64,000 bases of DNA from Chrysaora quinquecirrha. Its lineage: Eukaryota > Cnidaria > Scyphozoa > Semaeostomeae > Pelagiidae. The stretch is from positions 10,783,495 through 10,847,494 of the forward strand of contig JACTAT010000032.1 of NCBI GenBank assembly GCA_014526335.1. Reading direction: 5' to 3'. A model generated the notes under the pieces. It saw only the letters and a program-made list of their open reading frames with translations, was not told where the DNA came from and did no database searches. Of the stretch, positions 48,557 to 58,804 are shown piece by piece; the stretch's first letter is position 1; each line of letters opens with the position of its first letter. The position numbers and the translations under genes are program-made.

Positions 48557-48576
48557 ATAGTTACCCAGAATGCTAT

Positions 48577-51240
48577 TCAGTCGAATTTAAATCCCTTCTC
48601 CTTCAGGTCTTTTCGGGCATCATCAATTTGCTGTGAGAGAAGAAACGGAGAAACAATTCAAAGCTCAAAAATGCAAAAATTTATGAATAAATTAATCAAT
48701 TATAATTAAGAATAATAGCCAGACTCTCTTCATCAAACAAAGTTTGTTTTTTTATTTATACGAGTTTTTCTCAAAATTTCCAGGTTCATTACACTTTTTT
48801 TATAAGATCACACAGACTTCATAAGAAAACCGAGGCTCGATTTGCCAAAAAATTAGAACACAGTAAGAACATCTCCAGCCTCAGATGAAAAATAAGAAAC
48901 AAGAAAATGTGTTTTTAGAAATTTCACCTGATGGTAACAAACAGAAATATGCAATTACTAAATAAGAGTTTATAGAAGATATGCCAAACTGTTATTTATT
49001 GTTCGTAGAAGCAATTTATTATGTTTTTTGATATGCTAAATATTGCACAAAATGCTTAAAGAAGATTGCTATGGAGAAATGATTCACACTTTCTGTAATG
49101 AATGTTTGGTCTCATGTTTCTATAGAAAAATTGCTACATTTTAATGAGAACTTTAGCCTGGACATTCTTATAAGTCAGTCTCGAAAGGTGCTGTGGCATC
49201 GTGGTCTAGTCCAGCTAACTTGTGGTTGCAGGAGCTCAGTTAGGTCACAGTTTGTGCCCCAAACACGGTTTGAGCCCCAACCACAATTTGAGTCCCAGCC
49301 ACGGTTTGAGCCCCAGCCACGGTATGAGCCCCAGCCACGATTTGAGCCCCAGCCACGGTGGTGTTGCAACCAGGGTCAAGGTCTTGTTAGTTCATCTACT
49401 TCTGAGATCCTAACAACTGGTGCTAATAGATCATTTCACCTTCATCTTCAGTTTCTTATTAGAGCTCTGTTATTACTGTAGCCGTGTAATAGAAAATAAG
49501 CTATGTTTTCTTTGTAGTTCATACTCCTCTAAGTGCAATAATAAAATTCTATAAGTTTACCTGTTTCAGTTCTTCCGCAGCATCTTCACAGTTGTTAAAA
49601 GTTGCTACTCTGTATAATATTGTTACTGCTGAATAAATCTGAAAGATATTGATTGATTGCCTTGCATAGGAGAAAGACTGCAAACTTTTTACCATAGAAT
49701 AAGAGGCATAAGCCTTGGTAATGGAAAAATTTGTGGTCTCTGTGGGGCAGTGATTAGCATGCAGGACTCAAAAATAAAACATTGTGGATTTGAGCCATGG
49801 TGTTTCAATCTCATCTGAAATAGCAGAGAAAACAACTTTGGGCAAGTAACACAAATATCCCTCTCTCTACCCAGGTCCTGGTTGGTAGTTATAAGCAACA
49901 TGTGTGGCTGAACCCGTGGCTGAACCCTTTGATATGCAATACTAGGGTGGAATCCATACAATCTTGATGCAGGAGATTACACCAATGAAAACTGCTTTGA
50001 CGCCAAAGAAACATAGATCCATTGTTCTATCAGGGAAATAGTAATGCTTAGTATTGTTTTTCTAACAGATGTACGCCAGTATGCCAACAATTTTCGAAAC
50101 TCCACACCAGATTTCTCTGGCGTAGGCTACATTGATTCCACCCTGGATGCATCGAGACCAGAAAGTTTAATGTCAACCAAGTAGCTGTAGGCAATGAATA
50201 GACTTTAAAATGGCAACTTCACTTTACTTTATACTTCAAAGTTAAAAATACCAAAAAATCATTTACTTACTCCAAAAGCAGCAATGATTAATATTGGAGA
50301 CTGAAAATAAACCAAAATATCATGATTACTCAACAGGAAAAAATTATTTCTTATAGTGGCTGTAATTTCATGTGAGGTGTGCATATTGCCTCTGAAACAA
50401 AGTCTGCAGGATTCTTCCACTTTTACAAAATTCTGCAAAAGGTACCTTAATACAGCTAGATAGCAATACCTGCACACCTTTAGGCAAGGCCAGAATGATG
50501 GTAACAGCCAACCCATGTGTCAACTTTAATTTCTTATAACATTTAAAGGTAAAAAACATCAAAATGCAACATGTAATGCAACGTGAAATCTGCCGTATAA
50601 TCCAGCGTTCAATGTTATGCTACAGGCTGTGTAATCCAATGTTACTTTAGACGGTCCCATGAAATGCAACATATAATGCAACATTGTGTAATACTACGTG
50701 TAATGTTCCATAGAGTATGGTACTGCAATATTACTGCATCATAAGGGTTCAGACTCTGAGTATAATTTCAAATTCCCTCCTGAATCTGGATGGTAGGCAC
50801 CCAGATTCAGGGGTAGGCACTGCAATGTACTGGCAGTCTTCTTGCCTTGGCACCTTTACCAATCCCGATTTCCCATGATTGCAACAATACAAACAAGAAG
50901 ATTTTAGGACAGGAGTAGGCAAGGTCTATAAAACTATGAAATGTTAAGTAGGACTACAGCTAAGGCTAGGCTAACTAGGCTTTTTTGTTTCTATTTCAAG
51001 TATTTTTATAGCTTGGCCTAGATTGGCGGCCTTAGCTTTTTTTACCTTGGCTTTATTAGGTATCTATAGGATTATAGATAGGTAGGTAAAAAAGAAATTT
51101 GATTCTTCAAAACTTACGATTGTGAACAGAAATTTCGCCTGACTTGAAAGGCTTAGCTGCACTAAATCAAAGAACACAGACAGATAAACTGCAGAAAAGA
51201 TAGTGAGCACGGAAACCCATTCCTGAAGCTTAGTAGCCAT
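48577..51240 (-). CDS. DPM3: DPM3, dolichol-phosphate mannosyltransferase subunit 3, four exons
   Basis: Small ER membrane protein that anchors and stabilises the catalytic DPM1 subunit, which makes dolichol-phosphate-mannose for N-glycans, GPI anchors and O- and C-mannosylation. Exons: 51118-51240, 50271-50300, 49561-49638, 48577-48630; 285 bases, 94 residues (human 92). The N terminus MATKLQEWVSVLTIFSAVYL and the following hydrophobic segment give two membrane helices. The family signature YRVATFNNCEDAAEEL is in exon 3, and the C-terminal helix QIDDARKDLKEKGFKFD fits the DPM1-binding coiled coil. All introns lie between codons. Exon 2 is only 30 bases (SPILIIAAFG), and all junctions are GT-AG. 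Introns contain two SINEs and a hAT-like miniature element. Identification is firm. Confidence 0.95.
49187..49450 (+). mobile_element. tRNA-type SINE, copy 2, with tandemly amplified B-box
   Basis: Same family as 19321-19511 but plus strand: GGTGCTGTGGCATCGTGG head, then GGTCAAGGTCTTG and TCTGAGATCCTAACAACTGG body and a CACCTTCATCTTC tail. Where other copies have one GGTTCGAGCCCAGCCAC, this one has five or six copies of an 18-base unit GGTTTGAGCCCCAGCCAC (49256-49362). In DPM3 intron 3. Confidence 0.7.
49736..49935 (+). mobile_element. tRNA-derived SINE resembling CORE-SINEs
   Basis: A head with GGGGCAGTGATTAGCATGC (box A position) and GGATTTGAGCC (box B position), then a body with ACTTTGGGCAAGTAACAC and CTCTCTCTACCCAGG. 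This recalls the MIR/CORE consensus around TTGGGCAAGTTACTTAACC. In DPM3 intron 2. Different family from the copies at 19321 and 49187. Confidence 0.45.
49942..50146 (+). mobile_element. hAT-like miniature element, copy 1
   Basis: About 205 bases with ends CTAGGGTGGAATCC and GATTCCACCCTGG, and a shared internal ACAATAGATC-like region in inverted orientation relative to the other two copies. Target duplication imperfect (ATGCAATA and ATGCATCG). Confidence 0.6.
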
Positions 51241-51440
51241 CTTCTAAGGAAAATAAGTCTCGACTGCTCAGTCACACTACACACTTTAGGACTGATTTAT
51301 CTGCTTCAGCCAATTCGGAGATTCGGAGATTCGGTGATTCGGAGATTCGAAGATTCAAATCCAAAAGTTTTACGAAAAATTCCTCGCAAATGGAAAAAGA
51401 TAGAAAGGTGCAACTTTTTTAATGTTAAAATAGACATGTT

Positions 51441-52135
51441 GAGTGTATTTTTGAGACTTTTTGGACAATTTTGTGAAAGTTATTATTCTCACACTGGCAC
51501 CCCTCGTTTGCATTGATTCTCGACGCGCCGACTCGTTCACATTACATAGGCAGTTTTCGAAAAATTATGAAAAATAGTAAATAACGCTAAATTGTCTTAA
51601 AAAGTAAAGAAAGTATGAAAGAAATATGCAGAAAATATGTGGAGTGTATTTTTGAGACTTCTTAGACAATTTTGTGAAAGTTATTATTCTCACACTGGCA
51701 CCCCTCGTTTGCATTGATTCTCGACGCGCCGACTCGTTCACGTTACATAGGCAGTTTTCGAAAAATTGGGAAAAATAGTAAATAACGCTAAAAAGTCTTA
51801 AAAAGTAGAGAAAGTATGACAGAAATATGCAAACAATCTATACAGCATTTTTTAAAAATTTTCCGGGTGATTTTCTGAAAGTTATTTTTCTCACAACTGC
51901 ACCCTTCGTTGTTGCGAAATCGAGATAGCTTACCGAATGGTAATTCTTACAAGGTTATCTTCGAAAAATGAATAAAAATAATAAACTTGCTCTAAAAGTC
52001 CTAAAAGATAGAGAAAGTATGAAAGAAATATCCAAACAATCCATCCAGTAACTTAATACAACTTTTTTCATCAATTTGTTTAAGTTATTTTTCTCACACT
52101 GTCTGTAACAACCCTCCCGCGCAGATTGAATCTCC
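51441..52135 (+). repeat. About 201-base satellite block, three to four units
   Basis: Units start near 51441, 51642, 51843 and 52045. The first two are almost identical (GAGTGTATTTTTGAGACTT through GCAGTTTTCGAAAAATT); the later ones are progressively diverged. The block is bordered by GGAGATTC repeats on the left (51314-51358) and an inverted GAATCTCCGAATC on the right (52126-52138), suggesting it is the interior of one larger inverted-ended unit. Confidence 0.75.
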
Positions 52136-52369
52136 GAATCAACAATCTTCGATCACAGATAAACGAATACACTTTAGGCCCTTCTTGCTGAAGAAGATAT
52201 AAGGCCAAAAAAATTTCGACACGTCACACGTCAGAGTCTCTCGGTTCCCTGTGAAATCTCTGAAAGCCAATAGAAATCGAACAATAATTCCCCAAAAAAC
52301 GCAAAAGGAACGCCCGTTGCTGTAGAAATGGGGTATGGAAAAAAATGGGCGGGAAAGTCGGGAAGCCCC

Positions 52370-53035
52370 ACACCTTTTCGACCTTTTATATTTGACACAG
52401 AAGATAACCCTACACTTTAAATTTGACATAGAAGATAACCGTACCCTTGAAATTTGACACAGAAGATAACCTTACCCTCTAAAGTCAACATTGACGATAA
52501 CCCTACCCTTTAAATGAGGCCCCCAAGAGGTTCTGCGTGATGCGTTATTATTGGACCATTTTTCATGCGTGATTTCGTGAAACGAGAAATTTTTGCGCGT
52601 GAATGCGTGAATCCTTTGGTAGGGCACGTTATTTCGTAATTTACAGTATTTGCGACATAATTGAGAGGTTGCTTGAATCCTTGAATGCAGGAATGCCCTT
52701 TTATCCATCAAACATTGTCAGCTTACTTTATTTCTATCATTCTCTCATTTGATGAATTAATTAAGTCCCCTGCAATCTTCATTTTGTTTATTCCCTGTTA
52801 CAAACTCGTCATGGAAAGAATTTTCCAAAAGCCAATCATTTAGACATACACAGTTAAGCAGTCTGATGAATACAGATCCTGCTCAAAATTTCAGGGAGCA
52901 ACGCCTGAATGTGTACGCACGAGAAAATGAAGTTTTATCGTGCGTGATTGCGTGAATCTTCGACAAATTGCGCATGATCGCGTGATTTTGCACCCCCCGT
53001 CGGGGGCCTCTTAAATATGACACGGAAGATAACCA
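52370..53035. repeat. AGAAGATAACC repeats interrupted by a GAGGCCCCC-ended element
   Basis: Units with TTTGACACAGAAGATAACC recur at 52390-52510 and again at about 53015-53035. Between them lies about 500 bases with ends GAGGCCCCC and GGGGGCCTC, holding GCGTGATTGCGTGAAT-type words near each end in inverted sense. TTAAAT borders both sides. Interpreted as an insertion into an older repeat. Confidence 0.5.
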
Positions 53036-53531
53036 ATTTATAAAAAGGGGTTGTTCCAAATGTTTTGTCCAAGATTGTAGCTTAAGTAACGATATTCTAA
53101 GTGACAAAAATTTTGAAATCGCAAACTGCGAAAAAGGAACAAATCAAGAAGTCCGCGTTGCCCTCCTCCATTTTATTATATCATAGACCCTAGGTAAAGA
53201 AAAAAACAAGGATTTCACAAATCATTACTGGGAATTTCGAAAAAAAAATCTGACTTAACCAGCTGCCAACATAAAGTATGGTAATGCTCAATGGTTTGCT
53301 GACGAAAATGACTCTTGTTTATCGGCAGAAAACCATTTTATAAGCTACAAAATTTAATTACAATTGCATATCTGGTAACTATAATTATTTAATAAAATGT
53401 CCAACCTCCTTCTGTATGCGTGTTTGCGAAACATTTGATTAAAGTCAAAGAGAAATTAGTAGCTGCTAGCATCTTCTTGAACGCATTGACACTATACAAA
53501 GTGCGCATGCACGAAATCTCATTTCTGATTC

Positions 53532-56500
53532 TTAACCTCTTGATTTGGAATGTTGTATCAACCACTGGAGAGTGATATCTGTGAAATAGAAAATAGGCAA
53601 ACATTATTTAAAGTTGAGTGTCTCGCGGAGTCACTAAGAACGGTCAAAACTGGTTTCTCGAAATCATGGCTGTTTGGAATGTGCCGGGCGTAATGATATC
53701 AATTTTATGGTATAAAGAACGGCATCGAATTTTTGTATTAGGGGTAAGTAATGCTGCTGCTTTCGGCATTTTGGAAAAACGAGCGACACTGACGTTCTAT
53801 ATCACTTCACTACGGTGATTGCAGTGGGAAGCATCTTGAAGTACCGTTGCGGATGTGCAGTACAGTGGGGTGACACCATGACTGCCGTGGCGTATATTCA
53901 GTACGGTGGGGTGATAACTTGGAGTAGCTACGATAGGGGTTTTTTAGTAGAATCGGGGTGAAAAATCGAGTGAAATATGATATCATCATCTGAATCATCA
54001 TTAATCAAACATGAGTGTCTAATATTGTCTGCTTTTGCAACATTTAAAGCCCCATAAAAGAGAAGACTACACGATTGTTGCCATAACAAACAATATTTGC
54101 TCCAAGCCTAAGCTTAAAGTTTGACTCCTAATAAGTTTTGCATTACGCGCTATAAGAACAACTTTATAAGGAACCTATATGTAGAAGGCCGAAAAATTTA
54201 AATAACTAACACTACGTAAGATATTGTTGTGGAACGTTTCAATTTTAAATATTTTTATGACTGCAAACAGTCAAGGTTTAGGAAGCCGGTTCCAGCAATT
54301 TGCAGGCAAAACTCACACATTTTACGTTACGCCAGTTTCACAGGTTTCCTTGAGTAGATTCGAATTTCGCTAACCTACAAGTGTCTCTTTATAATAGTCA
54401 TGGCACTAAATATGCAATTAGAATAAAGGAACTATTTCGGAACGTTTTGAACTAAGATGCATTCGGAATGAGTCCTAAAATAAGGAACTTTAGGAGATAG
54501 ACCTTCAGCTAGGTTTTTTATAAAATAAAAGCGTGTAATAGGATTTACGGCCCATAATTTTAAATGATTAAGTTTTACAGTGTAACCAAGAATGATACGG
54601 ATTAGAATAATCTAGTTAACATAAAACAAAAATGATTTAGTTAATAAGTTATAAGTGACATTGATACAAATAATTCCATAACAATTGTCATAGTTCTTAA
54701 GGCCTAGTTTAGACAGCGTATTATGAGCGCGGCAAATAAAATTAAATCAAATTGTTCACAGTACATCCCCTAAGAGAATTAGTTTGATGAGTGGTTTAAA
54801 CAGTGGTGTTAAAATGGTACGAGTTGAATTGATTTGCCTGGATGGTTCGGAATTAAACAACCACTGGAAGGCGTCGCTAAATTGTAATGTCCAAACTTGG
54901 GGTGGATAATGCATGATTACCCTATGATCATTGCAGCAGCTCTGTTATGCAGTCTGATTGGCTGAAAACGTTCAAATGCGACGTATCTAATGAAAGGGCA
55001 TTATTTTCCGGTAATGCTTGTTCATTACGTCAAACAAACGTTCAAAATTTTAAAATTTCGAACGTTTGACGTAATGAGAGGGCTTACCTGATAATAATTT
55101 CGCATTGGAGCGTCTTTAGCAAATCAGATTGCACAACAGAGTTGCTGCCTGAGCAAAGGGTAATGAGTTGATATACAGTCTTTGTTTTTTTTTTCATTTT
55201 TTATGTGACGTTTCTACAGAGATTCGACTTGTCCACGCGACTGATGTGCTCCAACAAAACGAAAAACTTAATTTAGCATTTTCAGGCAGGAGTTGATAAT
55301 AAAATTAGTCAGCATAAAATTGATTTTCACGAATTTCAGAGTGTGCCTTACCAATATTGTCTTTTTCTTTGCATGAGATTGAATAGCAGCAAATTTCTCT
55401 GTCTTGAACTGCACCAAGATTCCTGTTTGCAAACATAATGATACAATCAAATATCTCTGGAAAATGGCAAAATATTACACTGATTTATAACATTGATGTT
55501 CGTGTTGGCAAAGAAGAAGTGCGACAGCTATATCTGAATAAAAATTTAAATCTGAATAGATTTGAATAAAAATGGCTGCAGAAAATATCTGCCTTGTTTA
55601 TGCTATCACATGGTGATATAAATAACAATAACAAAGAATGTTTTATCAATAATGACGAATTACTGTAAGAAAATAAAAATTTCAACAGTTAAAAAATTCT
55701 TCTTTCCAATGCTCTTCCCGTGAACAGAAAGAGGCCTAAATAAGAAAATGTAAATATATGTAGACCGGAAGAGCCAGAATCTTCAATTAATTTGATTGGT
55801 CATCCTGCTGTATCCCGTGAGGTAATTCGTGTTCAGAATACAATAACAATCTAGCTTCACTTTGTGATTTGCGCATTTCGGTCCGCATTTGGCTATAAAT
55901 ACCGCCTTAATCATTTGTTTCAATCTGTTTGACGTTTATACTCCGAGGAGTGCCCGACGAAAATCTGCTCGTTCTCGCAATTTTGAAATATATCATACAA
56001 ATCAATATCTTGATACATTGTCAGACATCCTTGCACTAAGGGGTAGTCCATTAAATCTTTGCAACAATGTAGAAGAAGCCTTTTGGTTTCTCTGGAAGCA
56101 ACGTAGCAGATTTTTCAAGCTGGCACATTTTCATGTAGTTATTGCTTACAATAGACTTTATATCTGGTTCGCTAGATTTAGACTTTACTTTAATTTGCCG
56201 CCAAAACTAGATAACAATTGTCTTTTAGCCGGGACGAATAAGCATTTTTAAGATTTTTTATTGCATGGAGTTAGCCGTGTTCTACAAATAAAAATGATGA
56301 TGATGATGAAGATGACGCGATTCGATAGAGGATTTATTACCATGGATAATCGATCTATTTACCCTAAAATATGGCTGACAAGTTACTATCGAAATCGTGG
56401 AATCACGCTAGGATTTAATAGAGGCCAATGGAACGTATTTTTGTAAATATTCCTACATAAAAAGCTTCAAATTAGTCGGACAACAACGAAGTGGATTCTT

Positions 56501-58804
56501 TATTAGAGTTAAACGCAAAGGCAAAGATACTGTTGATGAAACATGGATTACGAAAGCCACTTACAATTTTTCAATCAGTTCTTTCTCAGTCAATGCATTC
56601 GGTAAATCCCTTTTGTTACCCAGCACAAGTACCTGAAAGAACAATAAGTGTTCTGAAAGAACAGCAAATGTTCAAAATTTACTTGACGTATTAGCTCGAA
56701 AAATTGTGCAAAATAATATTTGCTTTTTATTGGCGCAATTTTATTACTATTATTAATTGCTTTTCACTAAATTATTGTGTCACACGCAAAATCAATGTTT
56801 TTAATGTACAAAATAGTCTTTAGGACTACAACTGTCCATGCCTCTTTTTAATCGTCAGACAGGTTCCAATTACACGGTGTCGCTTTCATTAGAAATCGGA
56901 CCAGAGTTTGTCATCTGGCTAGGAGATATTTCTGCGCCACAGATTACTGTCTTAACTTCATATTAGCGCTCTGTTAATACAGCAGCATCTCGCAGTGCAC
57001 ACACAGTTGCAAGTTATGCATGATGTTTCACGATGTTACATGCTGCATGTTGCATGTTGCATGATGCTGCAGATGTTTCACGACGTGGCATGATGTTTCA
57101 TCATATTGCATGATGTTTCACGATGCCGCAGCTGTTTTATGAAGGTGTGTGATGTTTCAGAATGTTCTATGTTGCATGTTGCATGATCCTGCAGATGTTT
57201 CACGATATTGAATGAAATTTTATGATGTTCTATATTGCAAGTTGCACAGTGCTGCACATGTTTCATGATGCTGCATGATGTTGCTTGATGTTGCATGTTA
57301 CATGATGCTGCAGATGATTTAATGACGGTGTATGATGTTCCATGTTCCATGTTGCATGAGGCTGCAGATCTTTCATGATGGTGATCGCGGATGCTTTCTC
57401 TTTCTAACAGAAAGCCAAAATTGAAACTGCACAGTACAAATGGGATCTCAATTAGACACAATATGACCTCTAGAGTCTTTCATATTTATGATAGTGAAAC
57501 TAACATACCGGAATTCCAGCTAATTGTGGCTTCTCTAACAGACTGTGAAGTTCACTTTTTGTTTGATCAAATTTTTCGTGATCAGCAGCATCAACCATAT
57601 ACCTGCAAGAAGAAATAAAACAAGTTAACATAACTTCCGTTCCTGAAAATGTGCGCCTAAATATATCGAGGTGCGCAATCTTCCATGCACCCTCTAAAAT
57701 ACTCAGAGAGAGGCTTGTATAGGATATGCACTTGATCCAGCACCTTTCTCAGCAGGGCCTGATTTTCAGGAAAAAGTTACCACACTATCTGTCCACTTGA
57801 TAGCAATTAAGACATGGCTTGCTGACAACTTTTGGTTAATAACAAACTCCTTACACCTTGCCCAAACCAAGCATAAAAGGCAGAATATTTTGAAAAATGA
57901 CTTACACAATGCAATTAACTCCTCTACAATATCTTTCCCACATGCTGCGGAATCTTGGTTGGCCTCCAATATCCCAAAGCTGCAACAAAAGTAACGAGAA
58001 AAGCTTGAGCAATTTTATGGATAATTGAATAACAATGCAATCTCAAATTAACACAAGGTTTGATTGATGCATAAGCATCAGGGAAACATAGAAATGGTTA
58101 CTAGGTTGTTGCTTGGGAAAGAATGGGCTCTTTCAAGAAGGTTTCAACTATGTTGTGGATTGTGATCTAGACTTGCTTTCTTAATAGTATTTAGAGTCTA
58201 ATGTGTGGGGGTGAATAATGAAATTTTGAAAATCATTTCCACCTATCAATCATACAGGTACAGAAATTTTGACATGTAAGCAAAGCAGCAAAAGACTGAA
58301 GTGCCAGGGTGCAGTCCATGTAGCCTATGACGGAAAAATCTGGCATGGAGTTTTGAAAATTTTGGGCACACTGGTGTAAATCTTTCAGAAAAACAATTGC
58401 AAGCAAACTATTTTCGTTATGGAACAACAGGTCTATTGTTTCATTTGGTGTGAAAGCACTTCTTCATTGACCTAATCTCTGGCATCAACATTGCATGGGT
58501 TCCACCCTGGTTGAAGTGTCAAATGGTAACAATTCAAGATGATAAATATATCCATTTTATTCCCAGGAAATTGAATATGCAGATAACAACACAACCAAAT
58601 TTCCAAGAATCATGTGGTTGTAGTTTGGAAAGTAATACCTGATTATTAATTTTTACATGTATCTCAAAAAGAGAAAAATTAATTACATTGAATTGAAAGA
58701 TACGAGCAGTTGCAAAGACGAACCTTGATTGTGACATTTCCCTTTGTAACTTTCCTCATGTTAAAGCCTACAGTTGGAATCATGTCTTCACTAAACTGAC
58801 CAGA
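53532..58804 (-). CDS. ARL8: ARL8, lysosomal small GTPase, first exon missing
   Basis: Arf-like GTPase that recruits kinesin adaptors and tethering factors to lysosomes. Exons seen: 58724-58804, 57906-57979, 57509-57602, 56565-56632, 55352-55422, 53532-53578; 435 bases, 144 codons plus stop. They encode [19 protein letters not shown] (switch I), [20 protein letters not shown] (G3 and switch II), [32 protein letters not shown] (G4), [13 protein letters not shown] (G5) and [14 protein letters not shown]. Junction phases all join. The N-terminal 41 or so residues, with the amphipathic helix and the P-loop (GxxxxGKT), were not found between 58805 and the window edge. They are probably in the N gap (61001-61500) or beyond. 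Start is therefore partial. Confidence 0.93.
54146..54535 (+). mobile_element. Word-pair miniature element, TAAGGAAC subfamily, diverged copy
   Basis: In ARL8 intron, TA-flanked. TAAGAAC and TAAGGAAC lie 14 bases apart at the left end, followed by ATGTAGAAGGCC as in the 33248 and 47007 copies. The right end has an A-rich run and GCGTG. Confidence 0.65.
54910..55175. mobile_element. Foldback element with about 60-base arms
   Basis: In ARL8 intron. Left arm has GATTACCCTATGATCATTG and CTCTGTTATGCAGTCTGATT; the right arm inverted reads CTCATTACCCTTTGCTCAGG and CTCTGTTGTGCAATCTGATT. A second palindrome CGTCAAACAAACGTTC / GAACGTTTGACG sits at the centre. Confidence 0.6.
55790..56000 (+). repeat. 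TATA-bearing repeat, copy F
   Basis: In ARL8 intron. GATTGGTCATCCTGCTGTATC, GGCTATAAATACCGCCTTA, TTTGACGTTTATACTC and CGAGGAGTGCCCGACGAAAA preserve the order of copies A and C, with the A-run/CTTTTAAG part deleted. Confidence 0.55.
56990..57385 (+). repeat. Degenerate GATGTTTCATGATGTTGCAT array
   Basis: Tandem low-complexity words of TGTTGCATG, GATGCTGCAGATG and TTTCACGATG in an ARL8 intron. The 127-residue minus-strand frame is an artefact. Confidence 0.75.
58304..58510 (-). mobile_element. hAT-like miniature element, copy 2
   Basis: Ends CCAGGGTGCAGTCC and GGTTCCACCCTGG. Flanked by CTGAAGTG and TTGAAGTG, a near-perfect 8-base duplication. Internal similarity to 60491-60697 throughout. Confidence 0.65.

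Larger units (their letters stand above)
45774..48576. other. Spacer between esterase promoter and DPM3, repeat-filled
   Basis: Contains the esterase 5' flank and the repeats at 46003, 46388, 47007 and 47990. From 47420 to 47980 there is further AAATTCCTTA-word sequence, probably a decayed element. No exon seen. Confidence 0.45.
51241..53531. other. Spacer between DPM3 promoter and ARL8 3' end
   Basis: Carries the satellite block at 51441-52135 and the repeats at 52370-53030. No exon seen. The DPM3 core promoter must lie just above 51241, but no TATA box is evident. Confidence 0.4.

Noticed and set aside
49098..49481. 127-residue frame with repeated FEPQPR blocks
   Set aside because: Produced by the 18-base B-box repeat within a SINE in a DPM3 intron.
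57078..57461. 127-residue frame rich in CNMEH and ATCNIEH words
   Set aside because: Translation of a degenerate GATGTTGCAT tandem array inside an ARL8 intron.
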